Of a stretch of 52,442 nt of DNA, positions 42,575-52,442 are shown piece after piece. The DNA is taken from assembly GCA_012184525.1 (NCBI GenBank), contig WOFQ01000101.1:1-52442 (forward strand), in the 5' to 3' direction. Both the position numbers and the translations under genes were made by a program. The stretch is from Xenoacremonium recifei. Lineage: Eukaryota > Ascomycota > Sordariomycetes > Hypocreales > Nectriaceae. The stretch's first letter is position 1, and each line of letters starts with the position of its first letter. The notes under the pieces are model-generated. The model was not told the origin of the DNA. It saw only the letters and a list, made by a program, of their open reading frames with translations, and did no database searches.

Positions 42575-44693
42575 CTATGCCCATTTCCCGAGAAGGCTCA
42601 TTAGGATCATGCCACTGACAAGCCCCAACATGGCCAGAGTAGTAGTCAGTATATTGGAATCTGTAAGGTCCCCTCCCTGGATCCAATCATGAGCCCACAT
42701 CTCGATTAAGCCAACCCAGACGAGGACACCCGCTGACAGAGCATCTAAAGTTCCGATTGCAATCAAGGTAGACCTGTCATTGCCATTGAATACGTTCAGG
42801 ACTCCAATGCCGATAGCCATACCGATTGGCGTGACAATGGCGAAGCCGGTAGCAAGACAGAGTTTCTTGAAGAGCGACACGGTTGAGGGCTTGGAGTGGT
42901 CGACCCAAACATTCCCAGGAGCATGGGAATTAAGATTCCCGTCCCTGGAAGGATCCGCTGTTAGACTGCCGTGACCGAGAGAGGCGATTCGAGTACCAAG
43001 AGCAATCCCTTCGAACATCTGGTGGAAGATGATGACGATTGCGAGGGTGACAAAAAAGGAGTCCCCCGCGACAACAAGTGTAAGGCCGATTACTGGACAA
43101 TCAATAAGTTCATATTCACTTATTCTTGATCTTAATTGATACTTACGCAATGAGTGGAAGATGATGCCAGCCTCCATGATCGTAATTTTGGCCATCTCAG
43201 CCTTGACAATCGCATTTGGCGACAGGTTCGTCTCACCTGTACCCGACTTCTTCTTTGACTGCCATCTCAATGTCCTCTGGACCCCGAATTCAACGGCGAA
43301 CGATATAAAGACACCGGCCATGAGGATTGCAGCCGTGATGCCCTCGTACGACAGCTCACCAAGACATTCGTTGCCGAACATCAAACTTGCATGGGTGAAG
43401 AGCTGAAGATGTCAACGAATTTAGGATCTTATAAGATGAAGATGGTTTCATACATGGACAAAGGCCGTAGAGGCGATTACCCCAGTTCCAAATTGTCTGA
43501 GGATGATCAGGAAGATGTTGGACTTGACCGGCGCGAAGGTAACTATGAAGATCGGCCCGAAGACGCCTACAATGGTCAGTCAAATTGCATTCAATCCTTT
43601 TTGTTTTAAATTATTTTAAGGTCAGGCGAGTGGAAAGACCCGTGGCTTCTGTACACATACCAATAGAACTAGCCACCAGGACAGCAAAAAGCATGCCGAT
43701 CCGGATAGAAATGTCGTAGTCTCGGTCCACGCGCTCGCAAGACGCTTCGCTTTCCTCCGAGTCTCCACCGACACAATGCCTATCAATTCGTTAGATGAAG
43801 AAGATATTAACAAGATAGAAGGCCTCTATTACTCGACACCAGCATGGAAGTGACAGTGTCTTTCGCCTGGGTCTGCTTGGCCGGATTCGATATCATCTAT
43901 AGCGAAAATCGGCACTTCTTCATTTCCTGCCACACAATAACTAGAATGGGCTTAGATGAGATGGCAAGAGGCGACGAGAATTATAGTGGGCTTACATGTC
44001 GGTGTCATGGCTGTGGCATCCAGTGAGCTGGGCTGGAACATCGGCAGTTGCTACTATGGTCATTTGGGCGTAATACTCTGTTTTATTGGCTGTACAGAAG
44101 CTACTCAGATCGTGAGTATCCAGTTGATCATTTTTTAGAGATTACGTACTTACACTGAGGATTGGGATAGATGGCAGTCTGTCACTACGGTGACTTTATT
44201 TCTTGCGGCAGTGTTGGCATCTGCGGTTACAGCAGTTACATCAGTTGTTGCCGTAACAGCTTCGGCAGCTTCTAGTACCCGGACTTCTATCTTCCCAGTA
44301 GGAGAGAAGCAGTATCTGTTGTTTTGAACTCACGAATTAGCGAATACAGCCCATCGGGTGTTTAAGTCTCTTACGTGTCTGTGCCATGATTGTGGCACCC
44401 TGTGTATGAAGCAGATGGTGGACCAGTGATGTCCGGCCCTTCATTGATGATCTGGTACTCCAGCCCACTTGCTAGACAGTATCTTTAAGAACGAATGAGC
44501 TATGAAGTAGATGATTCTTCTTGGCGGAGTCTCACTGTGTGGTTCCGTAGAAATGGCAACTAGTTACAGACTCAAACGTGATAGTAGGCCTCGCAGCAGA
44601 AGTGGTGGCTGTGGCTGTCACTTCTTGTCTATTCAGGACAGCGTTGGTTGAGGCAGAGGCGAAGCTGACAAAGATCAGAGCACCCGTCAGCAT
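42575..44693 (-). CDS. ZIP-family zinc transporter with Cys/His-rich ectodomain
   Basis: Zinc importer of the plasma membrane. Signal-like start MLTGALIFVSFASAS, then a ~190-aa extracellular region assembled from short exons with Cys-His pairs: SCHFYGTTHG, TGCHNHGTDTYC, TDCHLSQSSVSFC, TGCHSHDTDIYC, RHCHFHAGVEHC. Introns (44468-44535, 44316-44374, 44104-44153, 43941-43995, ~43780-43832) cut each pair in phase 2. The membrane part follows: RDYDISIRIGMLFAVLVASSIG, FGTGVIASTAFVHLF, EAGIIFHSLLIGLTL (TM4 metal site) and FHQMFEGIALG (TM5 metal site), then three helices ending SLLGKWA. Eight TM in total. The zinc-binding ectodomain probably captures ion for the channel. Upstream on the same strand is a secreted Cys-His repeat protein. 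Confidence 0.9.
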
Positions 44694-46444
44694 GATGACG
44701 TGCTTTGGACAGATCTTGAGTTGAACCAATCTCCAGAGAGATCCAACAAGAAACGGGTAAGTAAGGTCTTGAAAATTAGCATTCGGAGTTGCCAACAGTC
44801 TCGGAAAAGAACCAATGACTGACAGTCAAGGAGATAGAATATCAGAGGTCTACCCTAGGGAGACTGACGCGGAAGGTCTGCGTAATTTGCCTAGTGACTT
44901 TACTGCACTTGAGAGCTCATCCGTATCACAAAGTTGCACAGCTCTTAGGAAAGAATCAAGTCAAGTTTGAGGTCTCGGGTTTTCCAAGTATGAGCTGATC
45001 GAAGAACAAAATTTTTTTTTGGGCAGGCAGGGAAACGTCTGCGGGGAGGATCATTATAAACACCGGGTCTGCACTCGGCAATACGAACTATGGGGTAACA
45101 TTTCTTGAGTCTGCTGCTGGTTTCTGGTGCAATAGAGTCTGCCAAGTAAGCCAAGATCAAAGGATCAGATGGATTGAGGCTAGAGCATTTTGCCAAGAGT
45201 CATTATTGACACGCACGCAAAGAATCCATACGAATGTAAGAGGATAGTGAACTGAGAGAAGAGCTAAAACTTGGGAGTGTCGACATTTCTGGAGCAGCTA
45301 GCGCGGCCAAGGCTACTGAATCCATATTAAAAAGCGTGATTTGACCGAATAACCATGAGTAAACGATGACGATTGGACACCATCTAGAGCTGGAGCAGTG
45401 ATAAAGAAGTTTTTCATTTGATCGTAGCTAGATCCGTCGGCTGCATTAGTTGAACGCTTTACAAATTAGTTTAGGTGAGGGGCTGGGCGAAAACATGTCG
45501 AGTACCTTGATGGTTAGTCCCCGACGCCAAGAAGCATCGTAATATCTTAATGGGGTCGTAAACGCATGAATGATATTGGGAAAGATCTCCGAAGATGTTT
45601 CTTCAGTAGTTTGGTGGCCTCTGGATTCCGGAGTCCGGACGAAGGCTCTGAATTAATATGAATGTTGTCTTCCCTAGACACATGATTAACTGTCCAAACT
45701 TAATAAGAAGGTAACGGCAGATCGACCATATTGTCAAATGATTGTGTCGGAAGAAGGAACTTGTAAGTGAATGGTATACAAAATGGATTAGAGATGGTCA
45801 AATTTAGCTACAGAATGGAGAAAGAAAACATGAAGCCACCGTTTCTATGAGACAACACAATCCCATAACCCACGCCCTTTCTCCTGATACTCCACCGAGA
45901 ACCTTGATGGGTAGTCCAGCCGCCAAGTCGTTACAAAAAGCGGCTGCTGAAGCTGAGTCTAGTTCTGCAAGCGCCAAAAACAAGAAAAAAAGAAAAAAAG
46001 ACTGGAGAGTGGTTGGTGCAGTTGCTTCTAGGCTAGTCTCTGTACTTTAACATTATACCGCCGATAAGCTTAAAACCCAAATGTTCTAGCCAAAATTGAT
46101 ACTAGGCGGGTCAGGTAAGTCGGTGGCATCGATGGCTCACAAAGCTATATGTCATGGGTTCATTTTTCAAATGATGTGAAAGATGCAAAGGTCAAAAAAA
46201 TGGTTACATCAAACAATGACACAGATATCAGGCTAGACTAGCCAAGGCGGGGATTGCCAAGCCATTGGATGAAAGCCAAGGCGTATCAATGAAATACACG
46301 TGCCTATGACGTGTTTTTAAGTCTCTTCAAGGGAGCAAAGTTTTTGTAGGATGAATCCTTATTTGCTCAACTATGTTGTAATCTAGTAAGTTTCTCTTCT
46401 TGGAAAAACCATACGAGAAAGTGTACCAATTTCTGCGTCGTTAA
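44694..46444. other. 1.75-kb region between the two zinc genes
   Basis: Probable promoter of the ZIP gene plus the 3' flank of the secreted-protein gene. It contains a duplicated 17-bp element (listed separately). A 67-codon Ser/Lys-rich ORF (45847-46050, +) and an 83-codon ORF (44945-45196, -) have no recognisable homology, and I do not call them genes. Confidence 0.5.
45504..45917 (+). repeat. Duplicated element ACCTTGATGGKTAGTCC (two copies)
   Basis: ACCTTGATGGTTAGTCC at 45504-45520 and ACCTTGATGGGTAGTCC at 45901-45917 agree at 16 of 17 bases, and both are followed within a few bases by CGCCAAG. They are 397 bp apart, on the same strand, 0.8-1.2 kb upstream of the ZIP start. Both begin with ACCTTG, the complement of the CAAGGT core reported for Aspergillus ZafA. 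Alternatively they are remnants of a duplicated coding segment, since both can be read as TLM(V/G)SP. Confidence 0.5.
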
Positions 46445-47260
46445 TCAAAGTCCAACAACGGCAGCAGCGAACAGTCCAACAACAGGGATCATCTGGAGTC
46501 CAGCGCCATTAGTGACCTCCACTGCCTTTCCAGTAGCAGTCGTTGCCGCGTTATTCATCGCACTTGAAGTTGAAGAAGAGACAGAACCCACGCCAGTGGC
46601 GATGATGGTTGCAGGGCCGTCGCAATGCCACTATTCGCAAGTCAGTGAGATGGATGAAAATGATTGGATAGGGGTCAGAAGTACATGATCACCATGGGGC
46701 TCACAGCCCGTGGACTCAGTTGGGGAGGGAGCTAAAGTCCCGACATCGGGTTGGTCAGTGTGATGGTGCTCGTCATTGCCAGGAGCTTGGGTAGTGACTA
46801 TGGCCTCGGTGGCTAAGGCTGTGCGAGGACCGTCGCAGTGCCACTATCCAGATGTTAGCTGAGGTTGCTTAAAGCACAAAGCTCCCATGGGAGTCTACGG
46901 ACATGATCTCCGTGGGGCTCACATCCAACTGACTCGGTGGGTGATGGAGCTAGAGAAGCAGTGGTTTTTATCTCATGATGATCATCATGGTAAGTTTCCT
47001 CGACCGGAGAAGAAGCCATGACAGTGGCTAATGTAGTAGTAGCTCCTATCACAGCGCCAGTACGAGACCCTTCACAGTGCCACTATTACCAACAAGTTAG
47101 AGCATGCTTATATACAAGGGCAAAGGAGCAGAAAAACATGATCGACATGCGGAGAGCAACCGTAGCTCTGTGTCGGGGACGGAGCGAGAGAAGCAGAGTC
47201 CTGTGCGAGGACAGCAGGGAGAAAGCCTAGAAGAGCGGCAGCTAAAGTTTCGGTTTTCAT
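46445..47260 (-). CDS. Secreted, probably GPI-anchored zinc-binding repeat protein (GC-x2-H-x2-H-W-H-C modules)
   Basis: Four exons (47260-47138, 47082-46903, 46843-46685, 46630-46445); about 215 aa. Signal peptide MKTETLAAALLGFLPAVLAQ. Three tandem modules each read APSPT(E/Q)S-x-GC-x-PH(G/V)DH | WHC(D/E)G, where the bar is an intron; between modules there is a variable stretch, one with HDDHHE and one with EHHHTD. The C-terminus is Ser/Thr-rich and ends in a hydrophobic GPI-type tail (IPVVGLFAAAVVGL). The Cys and four His per module suit Zn binding. All three introns (55, 59 and 54 nt) fall in phase 0 at the same codon boundary, showing exon-wise duplication. Expected at the cell wall, it may capture zinc for the adjacent ZIP transporter, as Pra1 and AspF2 do in other fungi with unrelated sequences. 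Confidence 0.88.
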
Positions 47261-47430
47261 CTTGAGTGTAGTGGCAGGGTGCAAAAACTGAATGCAAGTG
47301 AAGCAGTAGCTAGGTGGTCGTTGGATGTTGAGACAGGGGAAAAAGGAGAGAACGATCAGGATGAGAATGAGGGATTTATAAGTATTTTCAATTCCAATGA
47401 GAGACATTGGCAGTTGCGCCCTGATAGATG

Positions 47431-47745
47431 CAAGGTATAGGGCCGGGTTTCTTGGATGTGGACACTGGTCGAGAGTCGAACGATCCCATGACTAACGAGG
47501 GCAGGTCCTAGCCAAGGCACTGGCCTGGTTTAGTAAATGATCAAATAAACGGAACACCACTCCTACGTAGAAAAACAAAGGCGAAGTATTTCCGCATACA
47601 AACAAGTTTCCTCCACCCGCACCTTGGCCATTATCTTAGGGTGCATCAAGTGTAGCAATAAAAATGCTCAACTGCGCCGCCAAGATGAAGACATCTGCAT
47701 CGTCAAAGCGTCTTCTTGGCAAATTTACTTGGCAGCCATCAAGGT
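47431..47745. promoter_or_regulatory. Three CAAGGT hexamers upstream of the secreted zinc-binding gene
   Basis: CAAGGT at 47431-47436, its complement ACCTTG at 47621-47626 and CAAGGT at 47740-47745, within 490 bp of the ATG at 47260. CAAGGT is, to my knowledge, the core recognised by the zinc-response regulator ZafA in A. fumigatus. A random hexamer would appear about 0.2 times in this span on both strands. Confidence 0.35.
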
Positions 47746-48417
47746 TTCGTAACTCGCCACCCTCGTCACGATTCCTGTCCTTTCATGGTTAGCATTCTTC
47801 TCAGAGATCGTAGGTTTCTTTGATCAATATGGGATAGTCATGTGATCTGCGTGTTGGTTTGTTACTAGATATACCTATCCTTCAGAAGCACTTACGTAAT
47901 GCTCTCTCGGGTGTTTATGTCTTTTACCTTCATTTGCGATGTAATACGAAGTACACAATATTGGGCGCTAAATGGGAAAGCATCAAACACAGAGAGGATA
48001 TGAGGAATGCAAGGAGCTGACTTTCAATACGAGCTCCAATTATAATTAAAGCAGATAGATAGATTGGCCAATCTTGTCGTTATCTGTTGGTAAGTCTCAT
48101 AAGTAGATAAGAGGATAGCCCTCTTTAAATTTAATCACTTTGATCAACTTCGGCCTTTGATAAGAAGTTTAAATAAACCGTCGTTATTTGGATACCATTT
48201 GAATTCAGGCCATTGAAGTGAAACTTATTGCAGTAACTCAGTGTCGACTGCTTGCTTTGGTAGACTCAACGTTGCATTCCACACAGCAAATAAGTACACT
48301 ATTGCACAATAGTAAACAGGTGGTAATTTGTGACATTTTATACTTGCTCAAGAATTGAAGTTAGACTTATCTTCTATAAATTTATTATTTATTTACTAAT
48401 TTTCAATATCTAGTAGT
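47746..48417. other. Intergenic, no gene seen
   Basis: AT-rich stretch between the secreted-protein promoter and the 3' end of the regulator at 48418. No ORF of note and no repeat recognised. Confidence 0.5.
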
Positions 48418-50089
48418 TTATACAAAGGTAGGGAGATTTCTACAACGATTCATCACCAAACCTAAAACGTCGCAGTAGCTAATGTCATTTCCACAGTTGA
48501 GGTCATCCTGGGCCCAAACAGCCTCTAGTAGTCTCTTACAGTAGTTAAACGATCGTGAAGAGCTCATCCCCTCGCTCCTAGTGATGATATCGAGGATAAT
48601 AGCCCGTTGCTCATCCGTTCGTGCCTCGCAGCCGATGATCAGAATTGGAAATTGCTGTTTGCAGGACTTTACTCCCGAGATTATAGAAAACGCCTTATCG
48701 ACTTGTTGTTGCGTTCTGCTGGGTTGACTGACTAAACCTTCGGAACTTCGGTTGAGATATAAAAGCATGGCAAGCTGATATAGTTGCATAATTAGCGATT
48801 CATCGTCCAAAGTATTATCGTCAGCCTTTGGCCCTTTTGGTATCGGTAGGCTCCTAATTCTCCAATCCAATACTGTTAAGAAATTCTTATAATTGTCCAT
48901 GGTCTCGCTGGTTTCTGGCTGGATTGGGGTAGTGGAGACCGCACCGCATATCTCAGAAAGTAGATCTAATATTGAGAGGACTAGCGGCGGCAGGTTGGAA
49001 AACTGAAGAACCCGATGTTAGACCAATACTCCATTCAGTGATATAGTCACTGTCATCTACGAACCTGTTGACGAAAAGAGACTCTTTGGACAGACAGAAT
49101 CAGTGGGACCGCTTGTCTATTCCAGTGTCGTAGTGAGAAGCGAGCGAGTACATCATGGTAATGCACCCAGTCCAGCAAAACGGCCACATCGGAGTCAAAC
49201 TGATGTAAGTTTTGGTAACACGATGCTGTGATTACCGTCTTGACACCGCCGAGGTAGTTCGTCCATTGGCCTGAAGTGCAAGATGACTGGTGGACTTCAA
49301 ACGAACAAAATAGCATCCCCGTGGCGGCATGCTGAACGGTATCTCTAGCGCAGAGATCTGGCGCTGCTGATGCTTCTGCCAACCTTCTCAATGCAGCTAT
49401 TTTAAGTCGAAGTGCCTGGTCATGCAAGCCATAGCGATGCAGAGAAGAAAATGCTAGTAGAGCTTGGAGCATTGCAGAAGAAGACGCCGTTGTTTTGTCG
49501 AGCGCAATTCGAACGAGTGTCTTTCCAAGAGCAGTAGCATCGTGACCAAACGTAGCCAGGGATCCAGACGCTACACAGCAAACTACATAAGGTACAAACC
49601 AGTCAGTCAGCATTCCCCCCTGGGCCAGGCCTAGTAAGTAATTGTGCGGGATTTACACAACGTACAATACTCGAACAGATCTTGGTCAATGGCCCCTAGC
49701 TTAAGTGGGTTCCAAAGAGGCGGTATGTCCAAGAATGAAAGTTTACCTCCCGACATATGACTTGTGGAATTCTGGTAGAACTCGATATCCCATTGCGACG
49801 TATGAATAAATCGTCCGTCAGAAATTTCACCGGCCATCCCGGCATTCCTGGCCGCTGGAGATAGCATAGGCGTCCTGCAGACAATCGAACGCCGACGATC
49901 ATTGGCACGCGGCCAGGACAGCGGAATATTGTTCCACTGACATCTCCGCCTGGCTCTAGAGCAGTTTATACAGACCGGTCTGGTACGATCGCAATTAATA
50001 GCACGACCTGAGCGGGTTAGAAATCTTGCTTCTTCTCTGAGTCCAGCCCTCAACTTACCTTTACAAGCGGAACAGTCGGCGCGAGCCAT
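48418..50089 (-). CDS. Zn(II)2Cys6 transcription factor (Fungal_trans_2 type)
   Basis: Exon 1 encodes MARADCSACK; an intron (GTAAGT...CCGCTCAG) completes the cluster as CSACKGRAINC...CINCSRARRRC (CX2CX6CX6CX2CX6C). A second short intron (GTACGT...TTACTAG, ~43 nt) joins DLFEY to CLAQGGMLTDWFVPYVV, and a third (GTTCGT...TTCTTCAG) joins FRQQ to FSNLPPLVLSIL. The body (LQALLAFSSLHRYG, CSFEVHQSSCTSGQWTNYLGGVKTVI, SDVAVLLDWVHYHDVLARFS, and the C-terminal FNYCKRLLEAVWAQDD) is the PF11951 plan of metabolite-sensing regulators. It shares a 528-bp promoter with the divergent SDR at 50618 that contains a CGG-N11-CCG site, so the SDR is its likely target. Confidence 0.9.
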
Positions 50090-50191
50090 TTTAATCTGCT
50101 CTTCTCGTATGGTTTATCTGAAAATTCATGCGTAGTCGGTGTGGAAAAATACTAATGAAAGGAAGAAATCTGCGGACCCTCCAACTGTCTG

Positions 50192-50208
50192 CGGTTGTGG
50201 AGACACCG
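50192..50208. promoter_or_regulatory. CGG-N11-CCG site in the regulator/SDR promoter
   Basis: CGG (50192-50194) and CCG (50206-50208) are separated by exactly 11 bp, the spacing of Gal4-type dimer sites. It lies 103 bp before the regulator ATG (minus strand) and 410 bp before the SDR ATG. A single CGG occurs nearby at 50173. Confidence 0.45.
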
Positions 50209-50617
50209 AAGGTATCACTTTGTGTACGTACACCATTAAACTTGCCATATTTAAGAATTCTACGTTAGACTGCATGATTGGGTCCGAGCTAATGCACGCT
50301 TATAAAGCAAACACAAGACGATTAGAGGATCCTGTGGGGTATGAGTACCCGCATGACGTTGGGTACAAGCCGACAACACGTTGCAATGAATATGCAAGCG
50401 TTGCGTTAACTAAGAATTGAGGCAACTTTGCTCAAGGAAAAATGGCTAGATAATCATGGCGTTTATAAATTGGTCAAGTTACTGTAGCATTTGATAGATT
50501 ATTAAGCGGCTCGAATACTACTATTTAAGGCACTCGAACCCGCGGTGATTTAGAAATGAGTATCACATCATATTCTACAATATCCACCGCCTTATCCCAC
50601 TTTTAGAGCATCTCAAT

Positions 50618-51609
50618 ATGTCAGTATATGTTATCACCGGGGCTTCTAGGGGAATCGGGGTGAGTACGTCCCTCTCTGCGCTGCGTATTGCTTTTGCTGA
50701 ATCTTGGCTAGTTCGAGCTTCTGAAACAGGTTTCGGAAGACTCGCAGAATCTAGTCGTTGGTCTTGTCCGCGATGAGGTCATGACCAGGAAGAAAGTGAT
50801 GGCAGAACTGGGCGAACGCTCCAATGTCCACATCCTCCATGCAGACCTCACCATCTATGCAACCATGAAAGAAGCCGCTATCAGCACTGCCAAGATTGTT
50901 GGTGATCGTGGCATCGACTACCTCATTGCTAACGGAGCTTTCCCTTCACAATTCGACGCCTACGAACCTATCGGCGCGCTGTACGTCTCTTTTCTCCTGG
51001 CTACTGCCAAGGCGGGTGGTTAGTGAATTAACAGTACGGGTATAACAGAAGTGACAGGGTAGAGGAGTTAGAAGATGTCTCGTCGCGACTGTTCCAGACA
51101 AATGTCGTTGGAAACATCCACCTCTTCAACCTCTTCCTCCCTCTTGTTATGAAGGGCACCGTTAAGAAAGTCATCGCCATTTCTAGCGGTCATGCTGACC
51201 TCGACTTTATCAACGATCTTGAAGTGAAGGTAAGTCCTTTGTACTCTGCGTCAAAGGCCGCCATGAATGTCATTGTGGCCAAGTTCAACGCCCAATACAA
51301 GCAGGATGGTGTGCTATTTATGAGTATGTCCCCTGGGGTAGTGGAGGTGGGCCACTACGCGGATGGTAGGTGCACCTGTCTCGTGAGGCATCTGGAAATA
51401 ATACTAATATAATATTAGTCACGCCAGAGCAGCTTGTGGGTTTGAAGGAATTCATGGGCAAGCTCTCTGTCTATGCGCCTCACTTCAAGGGTGCAACCCC
51501 AGTAGACGAAGCCATCCCAATCATCAGATCGACATGGGAAAAGGCTTCCATTAATGGTGGATATGGTGGTGCATTTATCTCGCATCTCGGAACTAAGAAA
51601 TGGTTATGA
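50618..51609 (+). CDS. Short-chain dehydrogenase/reductase (SDR)
   Basis: Four exons. Start MSVYVITGASRGIG contains the TGxxxGxG cofactor motif; a GTGAGT intron directly after it joins to FELLKQVSEDSQNLVVGLVRD. ADLTIYATM and YLIANGAF (NNAG-equivalent degenerate to ANGA) follow. A second intron (GTACGT...ATAACAG) leads to RVEELEDVSSRLFQTNVVGNIHLFN. The catalytic region is IAISSGHAD...LYSASKAAMNV (Ser, YxxxK). A last intron (GTAGGT...ATATTAG) joins VGHYAD to VTPEQLVGLKEF; the protein ends SHLGTKKWL, about 250 aa. The N-A-G motif variant is ordinary for this fungal SDR group. Divergent from the Zn2Cys6 regulator at 50089. Confidence 0.9.
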
Positions 51610-52442
51610 TTCATATAAAACATCTTTACGATACTATTAAGTGGAGTTAATTATTTCTTTAAAAGCCCAGCAATTTTGAAGATTTGCAACCGAACCGTGA
51701 ACTTAACCCCTACTTCAACCGTAATTCTGAAGTTGCTGAAGATTTCTGTACTATCTTTAGTTCCTACCATAATAAAAACTAGTGGCCTGGCCACTGTGAT
51801 GGCTCCTTGATTAAGGTACGACCCGTAAGTTACCGGTCACGCATAGTGATAACTTCATTCACGGGTGTGATCTAAGAACCGACAGTTTAGCGGCTCTCAG
51901 AAAATGACAAATCTAGATATAACGTTACAAAACGACTTTTAGGGGTTTATAAGAAGTTGAGTTACCCCAGAGTTCTCTAGATACATCTTCTAAAGATTGA
52001 TTATTACTCCTTCTTTTATTTCATTCTGCCTGCTCTTATAATTTAGTGTAACGGTCCAACTGAGTATATTGACAACTAGCTGGATGACTAGAACGAGTAT
52101 CCTACTGTACGAAGGACACTCCGTTTCCGGTCGTTTTCTTGTTTCCTGTCCGCGTTTTCCGTCCCCCTTTAATCTTACCCAGCGCTGTTTTGCGTCCCCA
52201 AAATAACATTTTCGTCCGTGCACCCCTGGTTAACCCCTATAGCGTCTATACATAACTTAGGCAAAAGCAAGTAAATATACATATACTCCGTATCTCATAC
52301 GCCAATCACCCAATTAATGCATAGGCACATCTAGTTATAGCAGGGTATGTATCATGCTATCTAATAACGTTGAAGGGTATTATAATCTGATACCTGGGTC
52401 TTTTTTTCCACTTCCTTTCCTTTCTCCTTCCCTCCCCTTTCT
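51610..52442. other. Terminal region, no gene seen
   Basis: AT-rich sequence with a pyrimidine-rich stretch at the very end (52400-52442, mostly C and T), which could be the 5' flank of a gene beyond the window. No recognisable ORF. Confidence 0.5.

Noticed and set aside
45847..46050. 67-codon Ser/Lys-rich ORF as a small secreted protein or effector.
   Set aside because: It has no signal peptide and no Cys pattern, and contains part of the duplicated element, so it is probably non-coding.
1..52442. CRISPR array, insertion sequences, transposases, PKS/NRPS or viral genes.
   Set aside because: None seen; no direct repeats with spacers, no terminal inverted repeats flanking a transposase, and no megasynthase domains in any frame.

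Overview
The window is nuclear DNA of a filamentous ascomycete, most likely a Eurotiomycete-type (Aspergillus/Penicillium-like) fungus. The evidence is 50-90 bp spliceosomal introns with GT(A/G)NGT donors and CTRAY branch sites, seven Zn(II)2Cys6-type regulator loci in 52 kb (six intact, one broken) and many MFS/APC transporters. It reads as an accessory, catabolic and nutrient-acquisition region. I see no PKS, NRPS, transposase or CRISPR array. Exon structures were assembled by hand from splice signals and conserved motifs.

Layout. (1) 0.9-8.8 kb: a sulfate-ester cluster with an MFS sugar-type transporter (-), a cytosolic arylsulfatase (+) and a regulator with two tandem Zn2Cys6 domains (+). 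The transporter/sulfatase promoter holds six exact 9-bp CGG-bearing repeats. (2) 9.0-9.8 kb: an intronless, bacterial-looking NYN + OST-HTH/LOTUS protein (-). (3) 12.4-15.8 kb: a Zn2Cys6 regulator and an SDR whose upstream regions share TTCCGCGGA(A) palindromes found nowhere else in the window by eye. (4) 16.2-20.4 kb: a RidA-amine oxidase fusion (-) divergent from a Zn2Cys6 regulator (+). (5) 21.3-24.8 kb: a DAL5/ACS-type permease (-) divergent from a GH105 hydrolase (+). (6) 24.9-27.2 kb: an extended-SDR reductase (-) and a frameshifted regulator pseudogene. (7) 29.2-34.6 kb: a decayed small secreted protein gene, a DHA1-type MFS exporter and a Zn2Cys6 regulator. (8) 35.1-41.2 kb: an APC permease (-), a Zn2Cys6 regulator (+), a PhyH dioxygenase (-) and a hexapeptide acetyltransferase (+). 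(9) 42.6-47.3 kb: a zinc island with a ZIP transporter carrying a Cys/His ectodomain and a secreted, probably GPI-anchored protein with three Cys-His zinc-binding modules, each split by an intron at the same place. (10) 48.4-51.6 kb: a Zn2Cys6 regulator (-) divergent from an SDR (+) with a CGG-N11-CCG site between them.

Two signals cross the gene clusters. GATAAGCGCG occurs five times, always on the + strand and always in upstream regions (18350, 18713, 26248, 37103, 40257), as two extended versions: GATAAGCGCGTCTAT (three copies) and GATAAGCGCGGC(A/T)CAAAAAC (two copies). It marks the amine oxidase/regulator pair, the reductase/pseudogene pair, the APC/regulator pair and the dioxygenase/acetyltransferase pair, so these may form one regulon, plausibly nitrogen-responsive. 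Second, the ZIP gene and its secreted neighbour use the same Cys-His module style and the same intron-in-motif habit, suggesting a zinc scavenging system analogous to, but built differently from, the Pra1/Zrt1 and AspF2/ZrfC pairs.
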